NCBI GenBank assembly: GCA_964511385.1
Contig: CAZEFE010000011.1
Span: 13,851 to 77,850 of the forward strand
Direction of reading: 5' to 3'
Source of the DNA: CAILHX01 sp964511385
GTDB taxonomy: Bacteria > Pseudomonadota > Gammaproteobacteria > Burkholderiales > Methylophilaceae
DNA length: 64,000 nt
The notes beneath the pieces are model-generated. The model searched no databases. It was not told the DNA's origin and worked only from the letters and a program-made list of their open reading frames with translations. The position numbers and the translations under genes were made by a program. Positions 8,122 to 16,292 of the stretch are shown piece by piece. Position 1 is the stretch's first letter, and each line of letters starts with the position of its first letter.

Positions 8122-9303
8122 ATGGCACAAGAACGAAAGGCATCAAAACCAAAGTCGGCAATGGATTTCTTGAATGCATTGCCGGATGCGGAAACTGGTC
8201 GTCAATCAGTTTTGATTGACATTGATCTTATCTCTCCCGATCCGAATCAGCCTCGCAGTGCATTCCGGCCGATAGATGGTCGGGTACCTGATTCGGTGTT
8301 GTTGAAATTGCGAGAGCTGGCCGACAACATTCATGAACATAAGTTGTTTCACCCCATCACAGTCCGCGAGGTTGATGGTGGTCGTTTCATGATCGACATG
8401 GGAGAACGTCGCTGGCGTGCATACCAGTTGAATCGTGAACTCGGCCGTGTGGGGTATGACAAAATTGAGGCGTTTGTAGAAAGTGATGTAACGGCCGCAG
8501 CCAGAAAGATCGCACAGCTGGCCGAGAACCTGCAGCGCGACGATCTCACGGACATTGAAATTGCCACATACCTTAAAACGGTGCTGGACGAATTCGATGA
8601 ATTGAAACAAAAGCACTTGGCCAAGGTGTTGCACAAGTCCGATCAATGGATATCGCGTATCCTTGGGTTGCTGGATCCCAGGTATGAAGAGCTGGTATTG
8701 AAGGGGCATATTACCTATGCCTCCGTGCTGGAACAATTCAAGACGTTGCCGGAAGAAGACCAGAAGGCCTTGGCCGACCAAGCCAAGGCTGATGGAACCA
8801 AGATTACGACACACGACATTCGTTCCCGGCGCAAGGCCGCCGTGCCTCCGGTGATACCGCCGAAGGTGAGCGGTGCCGAGGCGCTCAATCTGTTGCAAGG
8901 GAAGGGCGCACCGCCGGCAGTGGATGATGCCCTGGCAGCACAGCTGCAAAAGGATTTGGATGGAGATGCAATTCCTGGTGAGAGCTACAAACACGAATCC
9001 GTGCCAGCCTCCACGACATATACAGACGGTGGTGTGAGTGATGTGCACCTTCCCGTCGGCGATACTCAGGAGCTCGCAGCGAATGCTTTGGATCACCAGG
9101 AGCTGAAACTGAAAATGCCCCAGCTGCTGGAGTTGGCGAAACACCTGCAGGAGCTCGATGTGCAAGTCGCCGTGGCGCTTCCCTTGAGTGAGATGCGCAA
9201 CATCATCCAGCGACTTGGCGGCGAGCCGACCAATGAGGATATGTCGGTCAGTCTGCAAATGATCGATCTCTTGAACAAGAATCTTAAAAAAGCCCGTCAC
9301 TAA
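8122..9303 (+). CDS. parB: Partition protein ParB (KorB-like)
   Basis: A 393-residue ParB. The N-terminal CTPase/ParB domain includes DPNQPR near 36-41 and GERRWRAYQ near 94; a central helix-turn-helix follows (about 165-195: KHLAKVLHKSDQWISRILG). A low-complexity linker leads to a C-terminal helical dimerisation region. The order, size and central HTH recall KorB of IncP plasmids, which acts both in partition and as a global repressor. The matching centromere (parS-like) site was not identified with confidence. A strong terminator follows within 5 bases. Confidence 0.9.
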   Translation: MAQERKASKPKSAMDFLNALPDAETGRQSVLIDIDLISPDPNQPRSAFRPIDGRVPDSVLLKLRELADNIHEHKLFHPITVREVDGGRFMIDMGERRWRAYQLNRELGRVGYDKIEAFVESDVTAAARKIAQLAENLQRDDLTDIEIATYLKTVLDEFDELKQKHLAKVLHKSDQWISRILGLLDPRYEELVLKGHITYASVLEQFKTLPEEDQKALADQAKADGTKITTHDIRSRRKAAVPPVIPPKVSGAEALNLLQGKGAPPAVDDALAAQLQKDLDGDAIPGESYKHESVPASTTYTDGGVSDVHLPVGDTQELAANALDHQELKLKMPQLLELAKHLQELDVQVAVALPLSEMRNIIQRLGGEPTNEDMSVSLQMIDLLNKNLKKARH

Positions 9304-9307
9304 TTAG

Positions 9308-9351
9308 CAAGGCATGTATTTCCGCAGGGGAATCATGCCTTGTTTCTTTTT
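9308..9351 (+). terminator. Terminator of the par operon
   Basis: A perfect 9-bp stem CAAGGCATG (9308-9316)/CATGCCTTG (9334-9342) with a 17-base loop is followed by TTTCTTTTT. It lies immediately after the parB stop. Confidence 0.8.
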
Positions 9352-9504
9352 GTGGATTTCATATAAATATAACTGTTTAGCCATGGTGCTCAATAAAAAC
9401 AATAAATTCTGGAGGGTTAACAAACTATTAAATATCTATTAACTTTTTCGAAATTATGGTGTAATCTGTAGTCATCGAGTAACTCATGTATTGGGAGAAC
9501 CATC
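9352..9504. promoter_or_regulatory. AT-rich control region between parB and the KorA-like gene
   Basis: About 150 bases without a gene. The recurrent AT-rich element is present in inverted orientation at 9359-9374 (reverse strand AGTTATATTTATATGA), directly followed by GTTTAG at 9375-9380, a half-site like that of the RP4 KorA operator. Direct TTAAC repeats lie at about 9417-9442. This is a plausible binding zone for ParB and the KorA-like protein encoded next. Confidence 0.4.
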
Positions 9505-9705
9505 CTGTGTCGTACAAATGCTGCGGCTGTTGTTGCTGAAGAGCCGCCAACTTTTATTTCTGATGATCGAGTAGCGCGTGCGTTTGAAGGGGAAAAGATT
9601 CCGCCGGCGCTATTGAATGATCCGCGCGGTGTGACTGTGGCCAGCTTCCAGTCTTATATTGAAGACTTGTTCGATCAGGCCATGGCCGATTGCGAACGGT
9701 CATGA
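9505..9705 (+). CDS. Possible 66-residue protein with a non-standard start
   Basis: This frame is open from 9472 to the TGA at 9703-9705 and has an ordinary-looking composition, ending in FQSYIEDLFDQAMADCERS. It has no ATG, GTG or TTG in its first part. GGGAG at 9493-9497 sits 7 bases before CTG 9505, so initiation at CTG (or ATT 9490) would be needed. A neighbouring GTG in another frame stops after about ten codons, so a frameshift or sequencing error is also possible. No family recognised. Confidence 0.35.
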   Translation: MCRTNAAAVVAEEPPTFISDDRVARAFEGEKIPPALLNDPRGVTVASFQSYIEDLFDQAMADCERS

Positions 9706-9776
9706 AATCTTTGATGCCACATGATGCCCGGTTATGGCTAAAATGATCGTTTGCAAAAATAGCGTACTTCATAAAG

Positions 9777-10283
9777 ATGGCCGAAAAGCGACTAACGCCG
9801 GATGAACTTCAAAGCGCATTGCGATTGACCAGGCTAAGCGATACCAGTAAGGACGTAGCAAGGATGGTATTGGTGGAAGGACTGAGGCAGGCGGATGTAG
9901 CCATATCAACAGGTCTTTCCCCGCCGCGTGTTTCCGCAATTGTCAATAAGGTATGGGACGTGGTGGAGGAACATATTAAACCAGCGGTGCAGGTGGAAAT
10001 GCTCGATGCCGATTATGCAATGGCCACCCGTAGCGCACGTTTGAAGTTTGGCGATGAAGTTCGGATAGAGCGGCCTGAAGAACAAAGTCGTTTTGTCGGT
10101 ACCGTGATGGAACGAACACAATTTTATGTGGTTCAGGAAATAGGGCGCGGTGGGGTGGTGATCCACGATCTTGCAAAACTGGATCGGGCACCCTCGGTGC
10201 ATGATGCAATATCTGTCCAATACAAAAAAGGGTTGGGTGTTGTCGAAACGCAAGTGAAAGAGCGCGGCGGCAAAACCTTATAG
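9777..10283 (+). CDS. korA: TrfB/KorA-like regulator fused to a KfrB-like domain
   Basis: A 168-residue protein. Residues 1-65 match the TrfB/KorA DNA-binding domain of IncP plasmids: KRLT at 4-7, then VARMVLVEGLRQADVA and a helix-turn-helix through GLSPPRVSAIVNKVWDVVEE. KorA is a global repressor that coordinates replication, partition and transfer genes. RP4 KorA is about 100 residues, ending in a small dimerisation part. Here the C-terminus (about 95-165: FVGTVMERTQFYVVQEIGRG, then LDRAPSVHDAISVQY) is instead the KfrB-like domain shared by many proteins of this plasmid. The fusion could let the repressor take part in whatever network that domain mediates. The KorA call is strong; the role of the extra domain is unknown. 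Confidence 0.8.
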   Translation: MAEKRLTPDELQSALRLTRLSDTSKDVARMVLVEGLRQADVAISTGLSPPRVSAIVNKVWDVVEEHIKPAVQVEMLDADYAMATRSARLKFGDEVRIERPEEQSRFVGTVMERTQFYVVQEIGRGGVVIHDLAKLDRAPSVHDAISVQYKKGLGVVETQVKERGGKTL

Positions 10284-10320
10284 GGTGGCGAATTGCAGTA
10301 TCGCCTTTTGTTCTGTAAAA

Positions 10321-10336
10321 GTAATATATTTATGTT
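10321..10336 (+). promoter_or_regulatory. AT-rich operon-head element
   Basis: GTAATATATTTATGTT, a copy of the recurrent element, lies 26 bases before the KfrB-like gene. It contains a -10-like TATATT; no good -35 is visible. Confidence 0.45.
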
Positions 10337-10362
10337 AGTATTTTGTTAAAGGAGAATGCATC

Positions 10363-11412
10363 ATGGCACAAGCAACTGAATCTGCTACTACCGAAAAGCC
10401 TGGCGTGACGGTTCGCAAAACCAAGGACGGGCTGAAGGTTTCTTTTGATTATCATCCGGCGCTGGTCACCCGCATTGCCAGGATTCCCGGCGCGGAATTC
10501 AGTGCGGGCGATGAGGCATGGAAGGTACCGTTGGATCAGCGCGAGGAACTGGACAAGGCCGTGAAGGACATGAGCAACACACTTGAGCGCGACAGTGCAG
10601 CGCGCACTGAAATCGAACGTGCAACGTTGCAAAGCGTCCGTCAGATCATGAAGGATGAAGGGATGGAATTCGTTGATCCGAAAATCAGCGATTACCGTTC
10701 CAAGGATCGTGCCACGGTGGGTGAAATCCTCCAGGCGAACAGCCATTGGGCAGCACAGTTGACCGGGTTCGGCCGTGAAAATGGCGCGGCTTTTGTTACC
10801 TTGCACCGCACGGCATCCTTGTCCGCCCCCGTGTTTAAGGGTGATGACGTGGCCATTCGCTATGATGAACGCGGGCGTGGCTCGGTCGAGCCGCACAGCC
10901 CCGCCCTGGAAAAAACGCTGGGCAAGGAAGTGGATGGGGTGACCGTTAACGAAAAAGACGGCAAGCTCAAGATTTCATTCGAGTACAACCGCGACATGGC
11001 GGCGCGGCTGCAGCGCATTGATGGCGTCGAATATGTGGCGGCCGAGCGTGCCTATGAAATTGCATCAACGGCAAAACCCTTCGTGGAACGTGCGCTGCGG
11101 GACATGCGTAAGATTTACCGCGAAGACCAGGAAGCGACGCGGGAGATGGAATATATTGCGCACGAAAAGATGGATGGCGCAAAGCTCATCAAGCCCTTCC
11201 TCAAAGAAAGTCCGCAGTATTCCGGTCCTATTGTCGGGGTCAACGACCAGTTTGTGTTGCAGCATACGGGCAAGGAATACTTTGCCATGCACCGCAAAAC
11301 CGATCTGAGCACCTTGCCGCGCATCGGCGAGAACGTGAAGATTCAATACGAACATGGCCATGGCAAGGTGCAGCCCAAAGTGCAGCAGCGTGACCAATCT
11401 CATAGCCGTTAA
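10363..11412 (+). CDS. kfrB: KfrB-like protein with two tandem copies of a two-part unit
   Basis: A 349-residue protein starting at ATG after AAAGGAG. It consists of two repeated halves. Unit 1: VTVRKTKDGLKVSFDYHPAL (about 15-34), a helical segment to about 100, then a KfrB-like domain (about 122-180). Unit 2: VTVNEKDGKLKISFEYNRDM (about 190-209), a similar helical segment, then a second KfrB-like domain (about 280-335, ending VKIQYEHGHGKVQP). Each first part pairs a DGLKV/DGKLK beta pair with an AxxRIxGxE helix. IncP KfrB proteins are plasmid-stability factors of similar size, and I infer relationship from this architecture. It heads a run of transfer-related genes. Confidence 0.65.
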   Translation: MAQATESATTEKPGVTVRKTKDGLKVSFDYHPALVTRIARIPGAEFSAGDEAWKVPLDQREELDKAVKDMSNTLERDSAARTEIERATLQSVRQIMKDEGMEFVDPKISDYRSKDRATVGEILQANSHWAAQLTGFGRENGAAFVTLHRTASLSAPVFKGDDVAIRYDERGRGSVEPHSPALEKTLGKEVDGVTVNEKDGKLKISFEYNRDMAARLQRIDGVEYVAAERAYEIASTAKPFVERALRDMRKIYREDQEATREMEYIAHEKMDGAKLIKPFLKESPQYSGPIVGVNDQFVLQHTGKEYFAMHRKTDLSTLPRIGENVKIQYEHGHGKVQPKVQQRDQSHSR

Positions 11413-11430
11413 GGATGTTTTCTCCAGCTA

Positions 11431-11487
11431 CCGTTCGTTCTGCCGAGTATGGTTCCCCGACACGCTCGGTGGGCGAACGGATTTTTT
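11431..11487 (+). terminator. Terminator or attenuator between the KfrB-like and LPD7 genes
   Basis: CCGTTCG (11431-11437) pairs with CGAACGG (11474-11480), with an inner CCGAG/CTCGG stem at 11443-11447/11465-11469, followed by ATTTTTTCTGG. The ribosome-binding site of the next gene follows within about 10 bases, so read-through or attenuation is likely rather than complete isolation. Confidence 0.65.
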
Positions 11488-11505
11488 CTGGTAAGGAGCA
11501 ATAAA

Positions 11506-12765
11506 ATGGATACTATTGAAAAGGGTGCGATACTGAAGGATCGCGAGAGCGGTGCCGAGTTCACTGTGACGATGGTTAGCGCCAAGCGTGTGCATTACGC
11601 CGGGAACGGTGAAATAGGTGATATTGCACGGGACCAGGTAGATAAGGAATATGAAGTGCTTTCTGCTGTTGAGCAGCAGCAATCATGGATGGCCGAACTG
11701 CTGGAATCGAAGTTACCCCCATACTGGACCGGTCAAGTTGGTGTGCGTCCGCATGTCGTGCTGGTCGGTGGCTCGAATGACAATCGTTTTGGCATTTACG
11801 CGGTAGAAAAATTCGAAGATGACGTGCGGGAAACCCTGTTGACCCCAGTGGGTTCCGAAGCGGCCGTAACGGAAGCCCTCGGTATCCTGGACCGTATGGC
11901 AGTGCAGCGCGGTCTTTCCGGCGTGCAGCGTCTCGAAGAAGAGAACAACATCATGCGCGAAGCGGTACAGGAAGAGGTCACGGAGCCGGAGAACGCCTTC
12001 CGTCGCGCAGAAACGCCAAGCGCAGCGGAACAGGCGCAAGCCGCTGCCGCAGAAGCTGTTGCCGGCAAGCCCAAGCGCGAGATACCGCAAACCCTGCTGA
12101 ATGGTCGTTTCGTGCGGGATGCGGTCGGCAATTACCACCGCCCTGGTGAAGACATGGTGGCACTTGTGGACGAAGACGATCAGATCCGCTTCATTGACAA
12201 GCAACTGGATACGTTCCAGGCAGCGGTGGAGTTGGCGAAGAACAAGGGCTGGGATGCCATTGAAGTCACCGGCAGTGACCGCTTCCGTTCCGACGCCTGG
12301 CTCGTGGCACGTGAAGCCGGCCTGCAGGTGGTCGGGTATGAGCCCACGGAAAAAGACCTGAACAAGCTGCGGGATATGGAAATAGGCCGTGAGGCCAGCA
12401 AGGCGTTTACATCGCATACCCAACAAGCGCCGCCAACTATCGACAATATGGATCCTTGGGTGGATTCCAAACAAGCTGCGGAAGACTATGTCTTGAACCA
12501 TCGGCGCGATTTCGGCGGCTTGACGGGGGTCAATGACCAGTTTGGTCGGTACGTGGGCAACATCGTCCATGAAACAGCACACCACTTTGTCCAATCGTTG
12601 GGCAAGTCTGCGGTAGTGCATGACAAGGAGCGATTCGAGCCCAAGGAGTTGCGCGACTTGCTGGCCAGCACCAAGAGCCAGGGGATTCGCTACGTGGGTG
12701 GTAAGGCCTCGGTGGAAGCCAGGGCACAACAGCAGGAAAAGAGTTACAGTTTTGGTGGACGTTAA
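11506..12765 (+). CDS. LPD7-domain polyvalent-type protein with KfrB-like C-terminus
   Basis: A 419-residue protein. ATG 11506 has AAGGAG upstream; an in-frame GTG at 11449 lies inside the preceding hairpin and is less likely. Residues about 1-130 are a beta-rich unknown part; an Ala/Glu-rich linker follows. About 215-290 is an LPD7 domain, the large-polyvalent-protein domain common in relaxases and primases (IRFIDKQLDTFQAAVELAKN, GWDAIEVTGSDRFR, VVGYEPTEKDL). A KfrB-like domain (about 345-400: RYVGNIVHETAHHFVQSLGK) ends the protein. No catalytic motif is visible. Its position beside the primase and coupling-protein genes suggests a part in DNA processing or establishment during transfer. Confidence 0.7.
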   Translation: MDTIEKGAILKDRESGAEFTVTMVSAKRVHYAGNGEIGDIARDQVDKEYEVLSAVEQQQSWMAELLESKLPPYWTGQVGVRPHVVLVGGSNDNRFGIYAVEKFEDDVRETLLTPVGSEAAVTEALGILDRMAVQRGLSGVQRLEEENNIMREAVQEEVTEPENAFRRAETPSAAEQAQAAAAEAVAGKPKREIPQTLLNGRFVRDAVGNYHRPGEDMVALVDEDDQIRFIDKQLDTFQAAVELAKNKGWDAIEVTGSDRFRSDAWLVAREAGLQVVGYEPTEKDLNKLRDMEIGREASKAFTSHTQQAPPTIDNMDPWVDSKQAAEDYVLNHRRDFGGLTGVNDQFGRYVGNIVHETAHHFVQSLGKSAVVHDKERFEPKELRDLLASTKSQGIRYVGGKASVEARAQQQEKSYSFGGR

Positions 12766-12782
12766 TTAAGGAGCAGATAGAT

Positions 12783-13094
12783 ATGGCAAGCCAGGCATCG
12801 GATGTTGAACCAGAAACCGGGATTCCTTGGGATCAGTTTTTTCAAGGCCCACTGTGCCAATGGGCGGGTTATCGCAACGCGTTGCTGACCCTTCCTAAAA
12901 TCCAGCATGAGCAGGGCGTCCCGGACGACCTCATCATTGTGGTCATGGTGCAGCCGGAGTTGGAAGCGGGGCGAGGGCTGTTCCGCGATTGCCGCTGGAA
13001 TTATGATGACCTGGTGTTTGTGGATGTGGTGACAGGCGACAAATACGGCGAAGAAGCCGTATATGGCTGGGCTGTTGCACAATACCATCTCTGA
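12783..13094 (+). CDS. Unknown small acidic protein
   Basis: A 103-residue soluble acidic protein, Trp/Tyr-rich, without signal peptide or membrane segment. It has a good ribosome-binding site (AAGGAG about 10 bases upstream) and lies 17 bases after the LPD7 gene and 13 before the primase gene, so it belongs to the same operon. No family recognised. Confidence 0.65.
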   Translation: MASQASDVEPETGIPWDQFFQGPLCQWAGYRNALLTLPKIQHEQGVPDDLIIVVMVQPELEAGRGLFRDCRWNYDDLVFVDVVTGDKYGEEAVYGWAVAQYHL

Positions 13095-13107
13095 GTGATC
13101 GTTCATC

Positions 13108-15645
13108 GTGTCGTCTACACGTCTGCACTTGTCCAATATGGCCATTGCCGCCCTGGAGGGCGGCAATGCACCTTGGCAAGTCTCGCGGACACAGGTAGAA
13201 CAAATACCACTGCGCCCGTTTAATCCGGTCACGGGCAAGCCTATCCAGGGCGCCAATGCGTTGCGCTTATGGATGTCTCCACACCGGGACCCACGGTGGT
13301 ATACCATCGAACAAATCCAGGAATTGGGTTTGCGTTTGAACAAAGAGGCTGTAGGCATTCCACTGGTGTTTCAGGTTTCCCGGCAACTTATCCAGGATGA
13401 GCAAGGCGGGGCATCGGTCGGAGTGCCTTTAAGCCGGCCGCATACGGTATTGATCACCGTGTTTAATGCGGAAGTGCTGGATGGGGTGAAAACCCTGGAA
13501 CGCGCACCGTTCGAGGCAGAAGCGCTGCCTTTCGGCCGCGCAATGTTGGCTGCCATGGGCAGCCAGATCGTGCATGACCAATCCGTTCGTACTTTCTATG
13601 TGCAATCCCGGGATGAGGTGCATCTGCCGGCGCCGGATCGTTTCCGGAACGAAGCCGAATACTTGGCCAAGGCCGTTCATGAATCCCTGCATGCGACCAG
13701 CCACGCTACACGGCTGAACCGTGACATTGGGCGCTCATTCACCACGATGGAATATGCAAGAGAGGAAATGCGTACACAGATCGCCTCTCTATTGTTGTCT
13801 TCCAGGACAGGGTTGTTATTCTCCGCTGCCGGCCATGAACAGCACACTCCCAGCTGGGTGGAAATACTGCGGGGAAATCCCGCTGAAATCTATCAGATTG
13901 GTAAGGAATCCGAGCAGATGGTGGAATTTGCCATGCAACGGGTGCGCCAGTTCGAGTTGACACAGACCAAAACGCAAGCACCGGCACAAGACCTGGCCGG
14001 CGAACGTCCACCAAAAAAGAAATGGCGGCCGGACACTGGTCCGCATGAGCGCATTTATTTGTTCGTGCCGTATGAAGAACGCATGGAAGCCAAGAAGCTG
14101 GGGGCACGTCTGGATGAAACCAGGACACCAAAGCAATGGTACATCCTGGCCAACAGGAAATCCGAACCCTTTGCAAAATGGCTGACACCACCTGCGGTTT
14201 TGACCAAAGATGACGTGTTGCTACAGTTTCAGCGTGAATGCGAACATTATGGCTTGCTTCTCGAAGACACTATATCAGTGGATGGCGAATGGCATCACAC
14301 CAAAGTCACGACCAGCAAGAATCAGCATAAAAAAGCCGGCGCTTATACCCTCGACCCAAATACCTGGCGCGGGTACATCAAGAACCATGATACCGGCATT
14401 GAAACAACCGGAGGATGGAAGCCGGATGGGCAGGTTGCCCGCGATGGCAAACAGGAAGAATACCTGGCTCAGATGCAAGCGAACCGGGAAGCGCGGGAAC
14501 GGGAGCAATTGGCTACGTATGAGCGCATGGCGTCTACCTGCGATAACCGCTGGCAAAAAGCGCCGGATGCGTATGATGTATTTCCCTACCTGGTGCGCAA
14601 ACAAGTACCTTCTTACGGCCTCAAGGTTTTGGACGGTAATTTGATGATCCCGTTGGTGGATTTAGACCACAAGATATGGAACTTGCAAAAGATTCCTTCC
14701 AATCCAAACGGCCAGAAGCTCTACGAAAAGGACGCACGCAAGCAGGGGCTGTTTTATCTGCTGGGCTCGCTTGAAGACGCTACTACGGTAGTGTTTGCCG
14801 AGGGGTATGCGACTGCCGCATCCATTCATAAAGCCACAGGCCTGACAGTGATTATTTGTTTTGATAGCGGCAACATCCCGGTGGTGATGCGTAACCTGGC
14901 GGATCGGCTAACCGGCGTGGACAAAATCATCGCCGGCGACAACGACCTGGTTACTTATTCGCGCCTTCAAAATACACTAAATAATGCAAAGGTTAGGGAA
15001 AAAGAACCCTACCCGGAGATCCAGCTCGATCACATTGTGGCTGCACTGAAACAAGATACGCCATTGCTTTTGGGAGAATCCGGGTATGCCATCAAGCTGC
15101 GCGAAGATCGCGCTGCCGAACATTTCGAAATACCGCGCATCCATGCAGAAGTCTTCAAGGGTGAAACGAGAATCCTCACCACCATGATTAACAACGCGGG
15201 GATGGAAAAGGCCTTGGGCGCTGCTGTAGAGCATAACGCTAAGGTCATTGCCCCAAAGTTCGCAGATCCACAAGCCTACGATAAAGGCTGGAAAGATTTT
15301 AACGATCTCCATGTACATGAGAACCTAGACCAGGTGCGCTTTCAGATCGGTGCCGCAGTTGATCTGGTCAAAGGTAAAGAAATCGCGCACCAATACGTCC
15401 GCGAAGGCAAATACAACCTGGTGGAACTCATCGAACCGGCACCGGACGGTCGTTATGTTGGCCAAGTGGTCGCACAGGCCGGATTCCACGCCATTCAAGA
15501 CATCGGCCGTCATGCTGCGGTGGCACACCCCTTGAACAAGCTGGACAAGATCCCGGTCACGGGCTCAGTGGCCAGGATTCAATATCAGGATGGTCACGGC
15601 CATGTCTCAGAACCACCCCCCAGAAACAGGGAACTATCTAAATAA
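13108..15645 (+). CDS. traC: Polyvalent TraC-type primase: ArdC + zincin + DUF5710 + Toprim + KfrB-like
   Basis: An 845-residue protein beginning at GTG. Domains in order: (1) ArdC-type N-terminal ssDNA-binding domain (about 1-110; LEGGNAPW, FNPVTGKPIQGANAL); (2) zincin-like metallopeptidase part with HESLH at 191-195 and a downstream EEMRTQIAS helix; (3) DUF5710 (about 313-350; VPYEERMEAKKLGARLDE); (4) TraC-type Toprim primase core (about 480-620), with Glu near 565 in VFAEGYATAASIHKATG and DND near 614; (5) a second degenerate Toprim-like segment ending KGWKDFNDLHVHEN; (6) KfrB-like domain (about 775-835). TraC of IncP plasmids is carried into the recipient and primes second-strand synthesis. 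The ArdC and peptidase parts fit anti-restriction or protection of incoming DNA. Confidence 0.82.
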   Translation: MSSTRLHLSNMAIAALEGGNAPWQVSRTQVEQIPLRPFNPVTGKPIQGANALRLWMSPHRDPRWYTIEQIQELGLRLNKEAVGIPLVFQVSRQLIQDEQGGASVGVPLSRPHTVLITVFNAEVLDGVKTLERAPFEAEALPFGRAMLAAMGSQIVHDQSVRTFYVQSRDEVHLPAPDRFRNEAEYLAKAVHESLHATSHATRLNRDIGRSFTTMEYAREEMRTQIASLLLSSRTGLLFSAAGHEQHTPSWVEILRGNPAEIYQIGKESEQMVEFAMQRVRQFELTQTKTQAPAQDLAGERPPKKKWRPDTGPHERIYLFVPYEERMEAKKLGARLDETRTPKQWYILANRKSEPFAKWLTPPAVLTKDDVLLQFQRECEHYGLLLEDTISVDGEWHHTKVTTSKNQHKKAGAYTLDPNTWRGYIKNHDTGIETTGGWKPDGQVARDGKQEEYLAQMQANREAREREQLATYERMASTCDNRWQKAPDAYDVFPYLVRKQVPSYGLKVLDGNLMIPLVDLDHKIWNLQKIPSNPNGQKLYEKDARKQGLFYLLGSLEDATTVVFAEGYATAASIHKATGLTVIICFDSGNIPVVMRNLADRLTGVDKIIAGDNDLVTYSRLQNTLNNAKVREKEPYPEIQLDHIVAALKQDTPLLLGESGYAIKLREDRAAEHFEIPRIHAEVFKGETRILTTMINNAGMEKALGAAVEHNAKVIAPKFADPQAYDKGWKDFNDLHVHENLDQVRFQIGAAVDLVKGKEIAHQYVREGKYNLVELIEPAPDGRYVGQVVAQAGFHAIQDIGRHAAVAHPLNKLDKIPVTGSVARIQYQDGHGHVSEPPPRNRELSK

Positions 15646-15656
15646 AGGAGTACATC

Positions 15657-16286
15657 ATGTTTGAACCGGATAAATTACCAGCGCCTGACGCCAATGGTTT
15701 TTTTTGTCACCCGGATGTTCCGGGAGAAGACGAAAGCGACAATATACAAGAGCTTTGTCAACGGTTGGGTTTTGCTGTTCATTTTGTCAGAATGGAATCT
15801 GATGCGCCGGAATACCTCACAGATGCATATTTCAACGGTGATGATCTATCGGCGCCGGCACGGTGGATACCTACACCCCCGGTCGGGAAGGATTGGCGGT
15901 TGGTGGCCAAGTATGATACCGAGGATGGGCCGTATGCCATGTTTGTGCACCCGTGGCCAATTGTTATAGAGGGTTGGGGGCCGGAGAATCCGGATAACAC
16001 GGTCTATCTTTACCCATCCACGCATACTACCCGGTCGGAAGTGTATGCCGTGATAAACGAAGAACGTGATTACCAGGATCGCAAATGGGGTGCTGGTAGT
16101 TCCCATTCCGTGCAGGAATGGATTGACATCATGCAACGTTGCTTATTCAAGGCGGGGCAGGCGCATCGTGTTTGCGATTCCGCAATGTTGGATGAGGTAC
16201 GCCAGGTTGTAGCCGTTGGTGTGGCCTGTATGGAACAGCATGGTGCCGTCCATCGCAATCCGCTTGCTAAACAGTCGGTCGGTTAA
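15657..16286 (+). CDS. Unknown protein with a phage-type EERxYQDxKW domain
   Basis: A 209-residue soluble protein; ATG follows GGAG. The N-terminal two thirds are acidic and rich in Pro/Trp with no recognised motif. The C-terminal part (about 130-200: INEERDYQDRKWG, then a Trp-containing helix and VRQVVAVGVACMEQHGA) resembles a short helical domain often seen in phage and plasmid proteins, distantly like MazG-type nucleotide pyrophosphohydrolases. The usual ExxE metal-binding pairs are not clearly present, so I do not claim enzyme activity. It lies between traC and traG in the same operon. Confidence 0.65.
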   Translation: MFEPDKLPAPDANGFFCHPDVPGEDESDNIQELCQRLGFAVHFVRMESDAPEYLTDAYFNGDDLSAPARWIPTPPVGKDWRLVAKYDTEDGPYAMFVHPWPIVIEGWGPENPDNTVYLYPSTHTTRSEVYAVINEERDYQDRKWGAGSSHSVQEWIDIMQRCLFKAGQAHRVCDSAMLDEVRQVVAVGVACMEQHGAVHRNPLAKQSVG

Positions 16287-16292
16287 CCTCAT

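Noticed and set aside
8206..9300. 364-residue minus-strand frame
   Set aside because: Antisense shadow of parB, whose domain structure is unmistakable.
9375..9380. GTTTAG as a KorA operator
   Set aside because: Only a half-site; the full palindrome GTTTAGCTAAAC is absent, so it is noted only as a hint in the control region.
11713..12729. 338-residue minus-strand frame
   Set aside because: Antisense shadow of the LPD7-domain gene; Cys/His-rich nonsense composition.
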